Part shown: in pieces, positions 1 to 7,355 of the stretch
Layout: each line of letters starts with the position of its first letter
Position numbering within the stretch: position 1 is the stretch's first letter
Notes under the pieces: generated by a model
What the model was told of the DNA's origin: nothing
Database searches by the model: none
The model's input: the letters and a program-made list of their open reading frames with translations, nothing else
Origin: DASYQD01 sp036005845
GTDB taxonomy: Bacteria; Acidobacteriota; Thermoanaerobaculia; Multivoradales; JAIOJS01
Direction: 5' to 3'
NCBI GenBank assembly: GCA_036005845.1
Contig: DASYQD010000018.1
Location: forward strand, 37,822 to 101,821
Length of the DNA: 64,000 nt
Made by a program: the position numbers and the translations under genes

Positions 1-126
1 TTGCCCTGCGCCGCCTTCCTCGCCGTGGGCATCTTGTGGCGCCCTGGAGACGAGTGGCACGCAGCGGCGTGCATCTGCTATGTCGCGTCGGCTGGTGCCG
101 CGCCAGAAACGGGCGCTATTGCTTAG
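1..126 (+). CDS. possible 3' end of a gene cut by the window edge
   Basis: A plus-strand frame is open from base 1 to a TAG at 124-126 and encodes about 41 residues, partly hydrophobic (CAAFLAVGILW near the start). It converges on the small membrane protein gene and overlaps its 3' end by 11 bases. No family is recognisable and the fragment may be chance in GC-rich DNA. Confidence 0.2.
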   Translation: MPCAAFLAVGILWRPGDEWHAAACICYVASAGAAPETGAIA

Positions 127-376
127 TCGTCGCCGTCAGCTTCTTTGAAGGGAAGAAGTGCCAGAAGACCGGATAAAGAGTCCCGGTCAAGAAAGACTCC
201 ACTAGGGCGATTGGCCATGAACGGCAAAAAAAGATGAGCGCCACGGCGAGGCCCAAGTACACAAATCCTGCCAAAAGAACGAGCCACACCTTGGCACCGA
301 TGTCGGCAATAATCTTGTAGGCCTTAGCCTGCTCTTCGGTGATGCGCTCGGGCATGGCTGTCGGCAGCCTAGGCAA
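116..376 (-). CDS. small two-TM membrane protein, last gene of three-gene operon
   Basis: An 86-residue protein with a short charged N-terminus (ITEEQAKAYK) and two predicted membrane helices, about residues 30-51 and 54-75, joined by a very tight turn (CRSWP), then a short lysine-rich tail. I recognise no named family. An internal Met at residue 8 (base 355) is an alternative start. The first ATG overlaps the end of the preceding gene by 8 bases, so translation is probably coupled. Small two-TM proteins encoded last in compact operons with a putative sensor and adaptor are often membrane-disrupting effectors in bacterial conflict systems; that role here is inference from architecture only. 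Confidence 0.6.
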   Translation of the reverse strand: MPRLPTAMPERITEEQAKAYKIIADIGAKVWLVLLAGFVYLGLAVALIFFCRSWPIALVESFLTGTLYPVFWHFFPSKKLTATTKQ

Positions 377-731
377 CGACGCTGTAGACTTCGATTACCT
401 GCAACTTGCGCGGATCGAATTGGCACTCCTCGCCTTCAGCCTCGCACACATGACAAACAACGGTTGCGGGCACGCGCTCGCCCGCCGGCACGTACTCAGC
501 AATGTTCTTGTCGCGAGGGCAGAGATAGCCGTGCCGCTTGGCGAATAGGCCCTCTCTCACGGCGAGTTCGCATAACATATGAGCTACACGGTAAGGGACA
601 CGAAAGAAGCTGCGGATATTCTCGACGTAGATGTTTTGTGGATCGGTGTTGCGCATTAGCTCGGCACGGCGTGCGAACGCATCCCCAATCCAGCTCCTAT
701 CCATTGCGCCGACGAATCTCTCGAACCACAT
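369..731 (-). CDS. winged-helix / zinc-ribbon-like small protein
   Basis: A 120-residue soluble protein. Residues about 30-68 read like a winged helix (ENIRSFFRVPYRVAHMLCEL then a basic turn GLFAKRHGY). It is followed by a cysteine-bearing segment with C71, C93, C96 and C103 (CPRD, CHVC, EEC) that would suit a small zinc-binding fold, although the spacing is not a textbook zinc ribbon. Its start lies inside the 3' end of the upstream gene (35-base overlap) and its end overlaps the downstream membrane protein gene, so the three genes form one translational unit. It could be an adaptor or DNA/RNA-binding regulator. The family is not recognised. Confidence 0.6.
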   Translation of the reverse strand: MWFERFVGAMDRSWIGDAFARRAELMRNTDPQNIYVENIRSFFRVPYRVAHMLCELAVREGLFAKRHGYLCPRDKNIAEYVPAGERVPATVVCHVCEAEGEECQFDPRKLQVIEVYSVVA

Positions 732-1554
732 AGGCCGCCCCTTGGTCTAAATGGGAAAACGTCCTGAAGCTAACGATGCCCTTGGTCGGGTCTACTGTGA
801 AGTGATCCAGGCCGATGCTGTCCCCCATCCACTTGAAAGTGGTGGCAAGCAGCGGCTTGTCGCGCAGATCGTCGTATAGAGATGGATCGTCTCTCTTCAC
901 CAAGTAGTTTCCGTCCATCACCTGACGCGTCGTCGCGCGCGCCTTCTTAAACTGCACAGCCGGGGCGTCGATCAAACCTTCGTCCCAAAGCGCCTTCACT
1001 CCCTCGTTCAAGTCCTCGGGATGTACATCGGAAAGGCCGAGAGAATCGAACACAAGGATCTCCACCATCGCTTCGTCTAGATCCTTGATGCTTCGTATGA
1101 CTCGACCCGGCTCGTACTGAGCTGCAAGATTCTTCTCCATAATCGTAAAGCGCAGTTCTAAACTGTTCCGACCGCACGTGACGTGCACGGGCCAGAGATA
1201 ATCGACGGCCTTCTTCTCTAGTGGATCGGCAAGGTAGACAACGTAGGGAAGGTCCAGCAGATAGAACCAGCTACGGCTCGTCCTAGCGGGGTCGCTTGCC
1301 AGCAACCGACCATCGTCAAGCAACCCCTCAGGCAGATCGCGTACTGTGACGTCCGAACACCTGTGGAGGTGCACATGGTGCTTTGTCGTGAGATGGTGCG
1401 TGATGATAAACGCGTCGACCTCGCCCCCGTCGCGGGAGCCCAGGATTGCTTCGATGACCTGTGCCTTGGTGCCGGTCGGTAGATCGAAGTACTGCCGCAG
1501 CTGTTCAAGGGGATACAGATCTAGTAAGCGAACGGCAAGTGGATTCTGAGCCAC
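697..1554 (-). CDS. unrecognised 285-aa protein, first gene of three-gene operon
   Basis: The start is placed at a GTG at 1554 because a strong Shine-Dalgarno sequence (GGAGGGGG) lies just upstream on the minus strand; the longer open frame to 1959 runs antisense into the divergent gene and is unlikely. The protein is 285 residues. Its N-terminus (LLDLYPLEQLRQYFDLP, then GTKAQVIEAIL) resembles a SAP-like helix-extended-loop-helix. The middle is His-rich (ITHHLTTKHHVHLH) and the C-terminal half mixes helices and strands with conserved-looking aromatic positions. No catalytic motif is evident. It leads a tight operon with the zinc-ribbon-like and two-TM genes. A role as the sensing component is speculation. 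Confidence 0.65.
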   Translation of the reverse strand: MAQNPLAVRLLDLYPLEQLRQYFDLPTGTKAQVIEAILGSRDGGEVDAFIITHHLTTKHHVHLHRCSDVTVRDLPEGLLDDGRLLASDPARTSRSWFYLLDLPYVVYLADPLEKKAVDYLWPVHVTCGRNSLELRFTIMEKNLAAQYEPGRVIRSIKDLDEAMVEILVFDSLGLSDVHPEDLNEGVKALWDEGLIDAPAVQFKKARATTRQVMDGNYLVKRDDPSLYDDLRDKPLLATTFKWMGDSIGLDHFTVDPTKGIVSFRTFSHLDQGAAYVVREIRRRNG

Positions 1555-1779
1555 GCCCCCTCCAGACCTGTTGAACCAGTGGACTACGGCAGACCATACC
1601 GCAGATCGTGACGAGAGGAGCCAGGGCGTCACGGGCGGCCGTGGATGCGCCGGCCGCCAGTCTAGCGCACTCCTCGGCCAGACCCTGGTCTGCGACCGAC
1701 CTCCGGACAGGCGGCACATCCCGCAAGCCACGAATCGCCCCGGGTTGACTTGTCGAAATGTCGCCAATAAAATAGGCCC
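1555..1779. promoter_or_regulatory. divergent intergenic region
   Basis: About 225 bases separate the minus-strand three-gene operon from the plus-strand pair that encodes an XRE regulator. The plus-side promoter is listed separately. On the minus side the only clear signal is the Shine-Dalgarno sequence directly before 1554. The XRE-ImmA protein encoded just downstream is a natural candidate to bind here; I see no obvious palindrome that would serve as its operator. Confidence 0.4.
1745..1773 (+). promoter_or_regulatory. sigma-70-type promoter with leaderless start
   Basis: TTGACT at 1745-1750 and TAAAAT at 1768-1773 are separated by 17 bases, a near-consensus housekeeping promoter. The -10 box ends only six bases before the ATG at 1780, so the expected transcription start falls on or next to the start codon, and there is no Shine-Dalgarno sequence. 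The mRNA of the downstream gene is therefore probably leaderless. Confidence 0.75.
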
Positions 1780-2421
1780 ATGAGCGACAACGACCACCAC
1801 CCCGACGGGATAGCGAAGCGCGACAGCCTCACTCCGCTCAACGCCTGCGTCCACGCCGCGCTGGAGCACGGCGTGGGGCTGGCTCAGGCGTTCTTTGAAG
1901 GGCGCCAGCTTGACCCGTGGCTGTTCGCTCACATTGTGCGCTACGGGGTGCTGGAGCACCTACCGGACGCCATCGTCAACGTGGACGATTACGGCGTCAC
2001 ACGCAACGCCATGTGCGGCGTGGAGATTCACGCTGACGGTTGCTCCATTCGGATCTGGAAGAAGCCCAGGGCCGAGGATGAGTATCTCCAGCCTCCAGGA
2101 GAGTCGGAGGTCCGCCAATCCTTCTACTGGCAGCAGATCCCTCTGCCTTTCGCAGTCGAGCAGCAGCTACCTCAGCCGGACAACTTGGCGTATGTCTGGG
2201 AAGCCTTGCCCTCCGGGACAATGAATCTGTTCCTCGTCAAGCCGAGCGGCATCGAAGGAATCTGGAAGCCGGGTCTATTCGAGTGGGCCGTTCCGGTGCC
2301 GCATCCGGCGGAGCTGGTCACCGTCGGTACCGACTTCCTCGAGGGCGACGAGGACGAAGATCTGGATATCGACCTGCCAAACGCGGGTTCTGGTGGCGGC
2401 GAGCCCAACGGCGGAGCCTAA
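1780..2421 (+). CDS. conserved-type hypothetical partner of XRE-ImmA protein
   Basis: A 213-residue soluble protein. It has a helical N-terminus, then a central segment (CGVEIHADGCSIRIWK, PPGESEVRQSFYWQQ) that looks like a small beta-rich fold ending in a helix, and finishes with an acidic run (EGDEDEDLDIDLP) and a Gly-rich tail. I do not recognise a named domain. The stop lies 7 bases before the ATG of the XRE-ImmA gene, so the pair is one transcription unit driven by the leaderless promoter at 1745-1773. Two-gene modules pairing an unknown protein with an XRE-ImmA/IrrE protein commonly behave as toxin-antitoxin or stress-regulator pairs; whether this one does is inference. Confidence 0.6.
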   Translation: MSDNDHHPDGIAKRDSLTPLNACVHAALEHGVGLAQAFFEGRQLDPWLFAHIVRYGVLEHLPDAIVNVDDYGVTRNAMCGVEIHADGCSIRIWKKPRAEDEYLQPPGESEVRQSFYWQQIPLPFAVEQQLPQPDNLAYVWEALPSGTMNLFLVKPSGIEGIWKPGLFEWAVPVPHPAELVTVGTDFLEGDEDEDLDIDLPNAGSGGGEPNGGA

Positions 2422-2428
2422 GGCAGTC

Positions 2429-3535
2429 ATGGCGGCAGTCAACGGAGAACGCGTCAAGCAGGCGCGCGAGATACGAGCGCTTACGCAGGGTGAGCTTGCA
2501 GAGCGCATCGGAGTCTCGCAGCCAACCATTTCGCTCATCGAACAAGGAGCGCAGCAGCCATCCGAAGGGGTGCTGCAAGCGCTGGTGCTGGCGACGGGCT
2601 TTCCTGTGGGCTTCTTTCAGAAAGGGAAGGGGCCGGACTTTCCGTCGGGGTCTATGCTCTATCGCAAGTCGAAGAAACTACCGAGCACGCCAGCCAGTCA
2701 GTTGCGGCAGTCGGCGCGGCTTGCTCTGGAGCTGGTCCAAGCCCTCGGCACTCGATTCAAGCCGATCCCCGTGCGGATACCGCTGGTAGGCAGCGGTGAT
2801 CCGATAGAGGCCGCGCATGTCGGCCGGTCGGTCCTGGGAGCATCGCCAGACGGGCCGATGACCGGAGTCATTCGGCGCCTGGAGCGCGCCGGGGTGCTTG
2901 TCGTATTCCTCCCCTCGGCGCCCGACGGATTCGACGGCTTCTCCGCTTGGTCCGACGAGGGCGACGGACACGAGAGGCGCCCAATCATTTGCCTTAAGCA
3001 CGGCGTGCCGGGCGACCGTCTTAGGCTCACGGCGGCGGAGGAGCTGGGCCACCTGATGATGCATCAGGACTTCCTAGGCGGTTTGAAGGAGCTGGAGCAG
3101 GAAGCCGATGAGTTTGCAGGAGAGTTTCTATTTCCGCAGAGCGAGATGAAGGAGCAACTCAGGCTGCCGATAACACTCGCGCACTTGGGCGAGCTCAAAG
3201 CGCGTTGGGGCGTCTCCATCGCTGCCATCGCACACCTTGCCGAGCAGCGGGGATTGATCAGCGACCGCCAAAAGCGGTACGTGCGGGCAAAGCTGCATGA
3301 TCGCGGGTGGCTGCATACGGAGCCGATCCATATCCCGGTAGAGGCCCCCAAGCTTTGGCGCCAGATGGCGGAGGGCATCTTCGGAGCGCCGGTTGACCAT
3401 AAGCGCTTGGCGCGCGAGTTTGAGGTCTCCTCTGGCTTCGTTCAACAGTTGATCGAGGTCAACCGGCCGCTAGACGCGAGACCCATTGCTCCTAGCTCTC
3501 AGGTTCTTCTGCGCTTCGACCGCCGTCGCGCCTGA
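2429..3535 (+). CDS. XRE-family regulator fused to ImmA/IrrE peptidase-like domain
   Basis: The start at 2429 was preferred over an in-frame ATG at 2393 that lies inside the upstream gene. Of 368 residues, about 5-60 form an XRE helix-turn-helix (LTQGELAERIGVSQPTISLI), a linker follows, and about 140-240 resemble the ImmA/IrrE metallopeptidase domain. The usual zinc motif HExxH appears here as EELGH (residues 204-208), with Glu in place of the first His, followed by MMH and by QEADEFAGEFLFP, which matches the family's third conserved block. Relatives act as stress-responsive repressors or antirepressors, such as ImmA, IrrE and PprI. With the first His changed, activity is uncertain and the domain may be only structural. 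Confidence 0.8.
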   Translation: MAAVNGERVKQAREIRALTQGELAERIGVSQPTISLIEQGAQQPSEGVLQALVLATGFPVGFFQKGKGPDFPSGSMLYRKSKKLPSTPASQLRQSARLALELVQALGTRFKPIPVRIPLVGSGDPIEAAHVGRSVLGASPDGPMTGVIRRLERAGVLVVFLPSAPDGFDGFSAWSDEGDGHERRPIICLKHGVPGDRLRLTAAEELGHLMMHQDFLGGLKELEQEADEFAGEFLFPQSEMKEQLRLPITLAHLGELKARWGVSIAAIAHLAEQRGLISDRQKRYVRAKLHDRGWLHTEPIHIPVEAPKLWRQMAEGIFGAPVDHKRLAREFEVSSGFVQQLIEVNRPLDARPIAPSSQVLLRFDRRRA

Positions 3536-3762
3536 ATCGCAGGCTTGACACGTAGCTCGTTGGTAACCACACCGTGGATACTAATTGGAGACGTGGCGAT
3601 GGACCCAAGAGAACGGCGCAGACTGGTGATAACGGTAACGGTCCGAATCACTCGGAAGGGTAACGCATGGACTGTTCCTTCTCAGTGAGCGTCCCGAACG
3701 TTGGACCACCTCGGGGAAGTGGCGGTCACCCACCGTTGGCACTCTCGGATGGTGACTGGTAA

Positions 3763-4030
3763 CGATGTCAAGTTTCGCGGGCCGCGGTGGAGAAGCTGCG
3801 AGCAGAGCGGGTGGCGAGATGCGCGTGTGGGGGAGCACCGTGCTAATCAAAACGCTGGCCGAGTACGACCGGTCGACGAGTACCGGCTCGCCGGCTACCC
3901 GCTCGTGCTGAGCACTGGCAAGAAGCTGTTCTCCGACAGGTTCGCGTCACCAGACTTCACCCTGACCGAGTCGCGCGCCGTGCGATCCGGAGGCCTGGTC
4001 AACACCTACCGTGGCGCCGGCTCAGGCTGA
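3763..4030 (+). pseudogene. decayed dihydrofolate reductase / RibD C-terminal family fragment
   Basis: Pieces of a DHFR-family (RibD C-terminal-like) protein can be read in different frames. Around 3827-3868 one frame gives MRVWGSTVLIKTLAEYD. From about 3871 another frame gives VDEYRLAGYPLVLSTGKK and then LFSDRF, ending LTESRAVRSGGLVNTYRG before a TGA. These match the family's typical C-terminus (VDEYRLLVYPVVLGSGK-like, then LVESR and a terminal TY). At least one frameshift near 3870 and probably another near 3790 break the frame, and the N-terminal half is missing. It is a remnant, not a working gene. The rest of the 3536-4183 gap shows nothing convincing. Confidence 0.65.
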
Positions 4031-4187
4031 TCAACCACACCGACAGCTCGTCTCGGCGTTCTGCTTGCCGGCGGTGGTCGCCGCGCTGGCGGGTGACGGG
4101 CTGATTGAGCTGAGCGCGGCGGCGCGGATACGGGACCGCCTGGCGGGGCAGCACGTGATTCACGTGCTAATCTGGGAGCCGCCATGA
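4011..4187 (+). other. possible short ORF ending on the VapB start
   Basis: A GTG at 4011 opens a 58-codon frame whose TGA (4185-4187) overlaps the ATG of the antitoxin gene as ATGA. Its composition (VSAFCLPAVVAALAGDGLI, then a basic helix) is protein-like, but no family is recognised. It could be the tail of a lost gene or a leader ORF coupled to vapB. Confidence 0.2.
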
Positions 4188-4417
4188 AGACGAACGTCAC
4201 GCTCAAGCTCGATGCGGATCTCCTCCGCGAGGCGCGCGTGGTGGCAGCCGAAGAGGGGCGATCGATGAGCGCTCTTCTCACCGATCAACTCGAAGGCATC
4301 GTGCGCGAGCGGAAGGCCTTCGTTAAGGCGCGGCGGCGGGCACTTGCCCGTCTCCGAGAGGGTCTCGACCTCCAGTGGACACCGCCCGCATCGCGGGACG
4401 AGCTCCATGAGCGATAG
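4184..4417 (+). CDS. vapB: VapB-type antitoxin
   Basis: A 77-residue protein with an N-terminal ribbon-helix-helix-like segment (TNVTLKLDADLLREAR, then AAEEGRSMSALLTDQL) and a basic and aromatic C-terminal tail (LDLQWTPPAS) of the kind that wraps the toxin. A GGAG Shine-Dalgarno sequence lies about six bases before the ATG. The 3' end overlaps the PIN toxin gene by 11 bases, the classic antitoxin-first order. By family knowledge it neutralises the PIN RNase and autorepresses the operon by binding the promoter as a dimer. TAATCT at about 4160-4170 may be its -10 box. Confidence 0.85.
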   Translation: MKTNVTLKLDADLLREARVVAAEEGRSMSALLTDQLEGIVRERKAFVKARRRALARLREGLDLQWTPPASRDELHER

Positions 4418-4859
4418 ACACTTCGTCGACACCAACATCCTGATGTACGCCCACGACGCTGCCACGGGCGAGAAGCATCAAATGGCCCGGGCGCTGGTGG
4501 AGCAGTTGTGGGAGACGAGGTCGGGTGTCGTCAGCACCCAGGTCCTTCAGGAGCTGGCGGTCAACTTGCGGAGGAAGGCCAAGAAGCCACTCGATGCAAG
4601 GACGACTCGTGACGTCGTGTCCGACTACCTTGCGTGGCACGTTGTCGTGAATGGCGGGGAGTCGGTTCTCGAAGCGCTCGATCTCGAAGCGCGGCATCGC
4701 ATCTCTTTCTGGGATGCCCTCCTGATACAGGCCGCGAACGCTTCTGGCGCTGAGATCCTCTACTCCGAGGATCTGTCGGACGGCCAACGTTACGGATCGG
4801 TACGAGTCATCAATCCGTTTCGAGTGAAGGCCCGCGCCGCTCCGCCATCGCCCGGCTAG
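4407..4859 (+). CDS. vapC: VapC-type PIN-domain ribonuclease toxin
   Basis: The start at 4407 (MSDRHFVDTN) puts the first catalytic Asp at residue 8, the usual PIN position; longer in-frame starts run into the antitoxin gene. The 150-residue protein keeps the acidic PIN residues: D8 (VDTN), E49 (LQEL), D103 (FWDALLIQAA) and E121/D122 (SEDL). Family members cut tRNA or rRNA with bound Mg2+ and stop translation when the antitoxin is degraded. It forms a type II toxin-antitoxin pair with the overlapping upstream gene. Its stop codon TAG is also the first half of a TAGAAT box that may be the promoter of the next gene. Confidence 0.88.
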   Translation: MSDRHFVDTNILMYAHDAATGEKHQMARALVEQLWETRSGVVSTQVLQELAVNLRRKAKKPLDARTTRDVVSDYLAWHVVVNGGESVLEALDLEARHRISFWDALLIQAANASGAEILYSEDLSDGQRYGSVRVINPFRVKARAAPPSPG

Positions 4860-4871
4860 AATCCGCGGCCG

Positions 4872-5522
4872 ATGGCTGCCATGGCTCCTCCCCCCGTGCG
4901 CTGGCTTCCGGCCGCGCTCGGCGCGCTGCTGCTGATGATGACGATCGGCCTCGGCCTCGTCTGGTGGTGGGGGAGGCAGCCGCCGCCGTCGCTGCCGGTG
5001 ATGAGCGAGCTGCCGGCGTTCACGCTCATAGACAAGAGCGGCGCGACGGTCACGCCCGCCACGCTCGCCGGGCGGCCGTGGATCGCCGACCTCGTCTTCA
5101 CGCGTTGCCAGCTCTCCTGTCCGCTGATGACCGAGCGCATGGCGTCGCTCGGCCAGCGCCTCGCGCCCGGCGTGCGCCGCGTCAGCATCTCGGTCGATCC
5201 GGCGCACGACACGCCGGCGGTGCTCGCCGAGTACGCGAAGGTGCACAAGGCGGAGGCGCCCGATTGGCTCTTCCTCACCGGTGACGAAGCCGAAATGCAT
5301 CGCCTCGCGGTCGAAGGGTTCAAGCTCGGCGTCGCTCCCGCCGACGCCAGCGATCCGCGCGCCGCGCAGGAGCCGGTGACGCACAGCACGCGCTTCGTGC
5401 TCGTCGACGGCCAGGGCCGCGTGCGGGGGTGGTACGACGCCTTCGACGAGGGCTCGCTGGGCAAGTTGCTGCGCGACGCGGCGTGGCTCGCCGCCAGCAA
5501 CGACGGGGCCGCCGGCGGGTGA
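4872..5522 (+). CDS. SCO1/SenC family copper chaperone
   Basis: A 216-residue protein with an uncleaved N-terminal membrane anchor (about residues 12-33) and a periplasmic thioredoxin-fold domain. The copper ligands of the family are present: C79 and C83 in CQLSC and H171 in VTHSTRF. SCO proteins deliver copper to, or reduce, the CuA site of cytochrome c oxidase. It overlaps the following DUF420 gene by four bases (GTGA), and SCO-DUF420 pairing is typical of oxidase assembly clusters, although no oxidase subunit is in this window. TAGAAT at 4857-4862 sits nine bases before the ATG, with no Shine-Dalgarno sequence. An ATG at 4881 is an alternative start. Confidence 0.88.
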   Translation: MAAMAPPPVRWLPAALGALLLMMTIGLGLVWWWGRQPPPSLPVMSELPAFTLIDKSGATVTPATLAGRPWIADLVFTRCQLSCPLMTERMASLGQRLAPGVRRVSISVDPAHDTPAVLAEYAKVHKAEAPDWLFLTGDEAEMHRLAVEGFKLGVAPADASDPRAAQEPVTHSTRFVLVDGQGRVRGWYDAFDEGSLGKLLRDAAWLAASNDGAAGG

Positions 5523-5932
5523 CGCTGCGCGATCTGCCGGCGCTCAACGCTGCCCTCAACGCCGCCTCGGCGATCACGCTCCTCATCGGCTACGGGCTCA
5601 TCCGCCGCGGCCGCTGGCGCGCGCACCGCGCGGCGATGATCACGGCGTTCGTGCTGTCGAGCGTGTTCCTCACTTCGTATCTCGTCTACCACGCGCAGGT
5701 GGGCAGCGTGCGCTTCCCGGGGCAGGGCTGGGTGCGCACGCTCTACCTAACGATCCTCGCCACGCACACGGTGCTCGCCGCCGCCGTGCCGGTGCTGGCG
5801 ATCGTCACGCTGTCGCGCGCGCTGCGGCGGCGCTTCGACCGCCACAAGCTGATCGCGCGCTGGACGCTGCCGATCTGGCTCTACGTATCGGTGACCGGCG
5901 TCGTCGTCTACTGGATGTTGTACCGACTCTGA
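5519..5932 (+). CDS. DUF420 membrane protein
   Basis: Translation starts at a GTG (5519) that overlaps the SCO1 stop as GTGA. The 137-residue protein has four predicted membrane helices and the features of DUF420: LPALNAALNAASAITLLIG at the start, a central FLTSYLVYHAQVG with histidine, LATHTVLAAAVP and a final VTGVVVYWMLY. The family is found beside cytochrome oxidase and SCO genes and may be a CtaM/heme-copper assembly-like factor; its biochemical role is not settled. Coupling to SCO1 suggests the two act together in oxidase maturation. Confidence 0.85.
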   Translation: MTLRDLPALNAALNAASAITLLIGYGLIRRGRWRAHRAAMITAFVLSSVFLTSYLVYHAQVGSVRFPGQGWVRTLYLTILATHTVLAAAVPVLAIVTLSRALRRRFDRHKLIARWTLPIWLYVSVTGVVVYWMLYRL

Positions 5933-5983
5933 GCGCGTCACGCGCGCGCCCAATCGCCGCCGGCGCGCCTGTATCCTTGCGGC

Positions 5984-6451
5984 GTGGCATGGCGCGATCG
6001 CCCGCTGGGCCTGATCCTCATCGTCGCCTACAAGGCGATCTGGGGCACGCTCGAGATCGCGGCCGGCATCTCCGTCCACTGGGTGCCGTCGCTGCTCGCG
6101 GCGAGGCTGGCCGACGACCCGCAAGACCAGCTCGCCAACTGGTTGAAGGCTCACGTGCCGCTCGAGCCGGAGCACCTGCGTTTGGCGATCTTCGGTCTGC
6201 TGGCGCTCGGCATCCTCAAATGGGCGCTGGCGATCGGGATCTGGCGGCGGTCGTGGCTGGTGCGCGACCTGGCGCTGCTGGTGATGGGCGTCGCCGGCGT
6301 CTTCGCCATCGTCGGGTTGGCGGCGCATGCGACGATCTTCCGGCTGGTGGTCGTCGTCACCGACCTGCTCATCGTCGTCTACATCTGGCGCTTCCTGCCG
6401 CGCCACCTGCCGCCGCGGCCGAGGCGCGCCGGGACGCCGGTGCTACCCTGA
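5984..6451 (+). CDS. DUF2127 integral membrane protein
   Basis: A 155-residue protein starting at a GTG. It has four hydrophobic segments and the DUF2127 layout: RPLGLILIVAYKAIWG at the N-terminus, a loop with HVPLEPEHLRLAIFGLLALG, then GILKWALAIGIWRRSWLVR and a last helix ending VVYIWRF. The function of the family is unknown. The gene has TATCCT at 5972-5977, exactly six bases before the GTG, and no Shine-Dalgarno sequence, so it is probably translated from a leaderless transcript that is separate from SCO1-DUF420. Confidence 0.8.
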   Translation: MAWRDRPLGLILIVAYKAIWGTLEIAAGISVHWVPSLLAARLADDPQDQLANWLKAHVPLEPEHLRLAIFGLLALGILKWALAIGIWRRSWLVRDLALLVMGVAGVFAIVGLAAHATIFRLVVVVTDLLIVVYIWRFLPRHLPPRPRRAGTPVLP

Positions 6452-6455
6452 TCGC

Positions 6456-7355
6456 ATGACGGCGCGGGATCCCCAAGCCACACCGGGACCGCTCGAGGTG
6501 TTGGCCGAGGCCGAGCGCACGGTGCGCGAGCAAGGCCGCGCCGCGCTCTGCCAGGTGGTGCGCGTCGAGGGGTCGACGCCCGGCAAGGTGGGCTGGAAGC
6601 TGCTCGTGCGACCCGACGGCAGTTCGTGGGGCAACCTCGGCGGCGGCGCCTTCGAGGCGATGGTCGCTGCCGACGCCGCCGAGCTGCTCGCCGCGTCGAA
6701 CGCGGGCTCGGAGGTCAAGCGCTACTACCTGACCGAGAAGGCGGTGCAGGGCGAGCCCACGGGCATGGTCTGCGGCGGCCTGATGGAGGTGCTGCTCGAG
6801 GTGCTGGCGGCGCCGCCGCTGGTCGTCGTTTGCGGCGGCGGACCGGTGGGGCAGGCGGTCGTGCGCGCGGCGGCGCTCGCCGGCTTCGACTCGGCGGTGG
6901 CCGAGGACCGCCCGCGCTTCCGCGAGCCGGCGCTCTTCCCGGCGGCGACGCGGCCGGTCGAGGTGTCGCGCGATTACCGCGAAGACTTTCTCGCGCCGTT
7001 CGCCGGCCGCGAGCTCTACGTGGCGATCGTCTCGCGCTGCTGGGAGACCGATTCGGCGGCGCTGGCGGCGGTGGTGCGGCAGGCGCCGGCGCGGCTCGCC
7101 TATCTCGGTTTGATGGGCAGCCGGCGCAAGATCGCGCGCGTGCGGCGCGAGGTGGAGAAGCAGGGTCTCGCGCTCGACCGAGGCTTGACGCTGGATGGCG
7201 CCGGTCTGCGCGCGCCGATCGGGCTGCCCATCGGCGGCGACACGCCGGGTGAGATCGCCATTGCGATCGTCGCCGAGATGATCCAGGTGCGCAGCGCGGC
7301 GGCGGCCGCGGCGAGTAGCGGCGCCGCCAGCGCATCCGGCGCGCGGTCGGCTTAG
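6456..7355 (+). CDS. XdhC/CoxI family molybdoenzyme maturation protein
   Basis: A 299-residue protein. The N-terminal XdhC/CoxI domain has VRVEGSTPGKVGWKLLVR, GNLGGGAFE and GMVCGGLMEVLLE. A Rossmann domain follows (VVVCGGGPVGQAVVRAA) and the C-terminus carries LAYLGLMGSRRKIARV and GLPIGGDTPGEIAIAI. Family members bind the molybdenum cofactor, promote its sulfuration and hand it to xanthine dehydrogenase or CO dehydrogenase-type enzymes. No molybdoenzyme subunit is nearby, so the client is unknown. TACCCT at 6444-6449 lies six bases before the ATG without a Shine-Dalgarno sequence. The 3' end overlaps the convergent membrane protein gene by four bases. Confidence 0.88.
   Translation: MTARDPQATPGPLEVLAEAERTVREQGRAALCQVVRVEGSTPGKVGWKLLVRPDGSSWGNLGGGAFEAMVAADAAELLAASNAGSEVKRYYLTEKAVQGEPTGMVCGGLMEVLLEVLAAPPLVVVCGGGPVGQAVVRAAALAGFDSAVAEDRPRFREPALFPAATRPVEVSRDYREDFLAPFAGRELYVAIVSRCWETDSAALAAVVRQAPARLAYLGLMGSRRKIARVRREVEKQGLALDRGLTLDGAGLRAPIGLPIGGDTPGEIAIAIVAEMIQVRSAAAAAASSGAASASGARSA

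Noticed and set aside
1555..1959. N-terminal extension of the first gene of the three-gene operon
   Set aside because: It would overlap the divergent gene and its promoter, while a GTG at 1554 has an excellent Shine-Dalgarno sequence and begins the protein-like part.
3701..4030. Intact 109-aa gene
   Set aside because: Only its second half resembles a protein family and the matching upstream blocks lie in other frames, so it is treated as part of a pseudogene.
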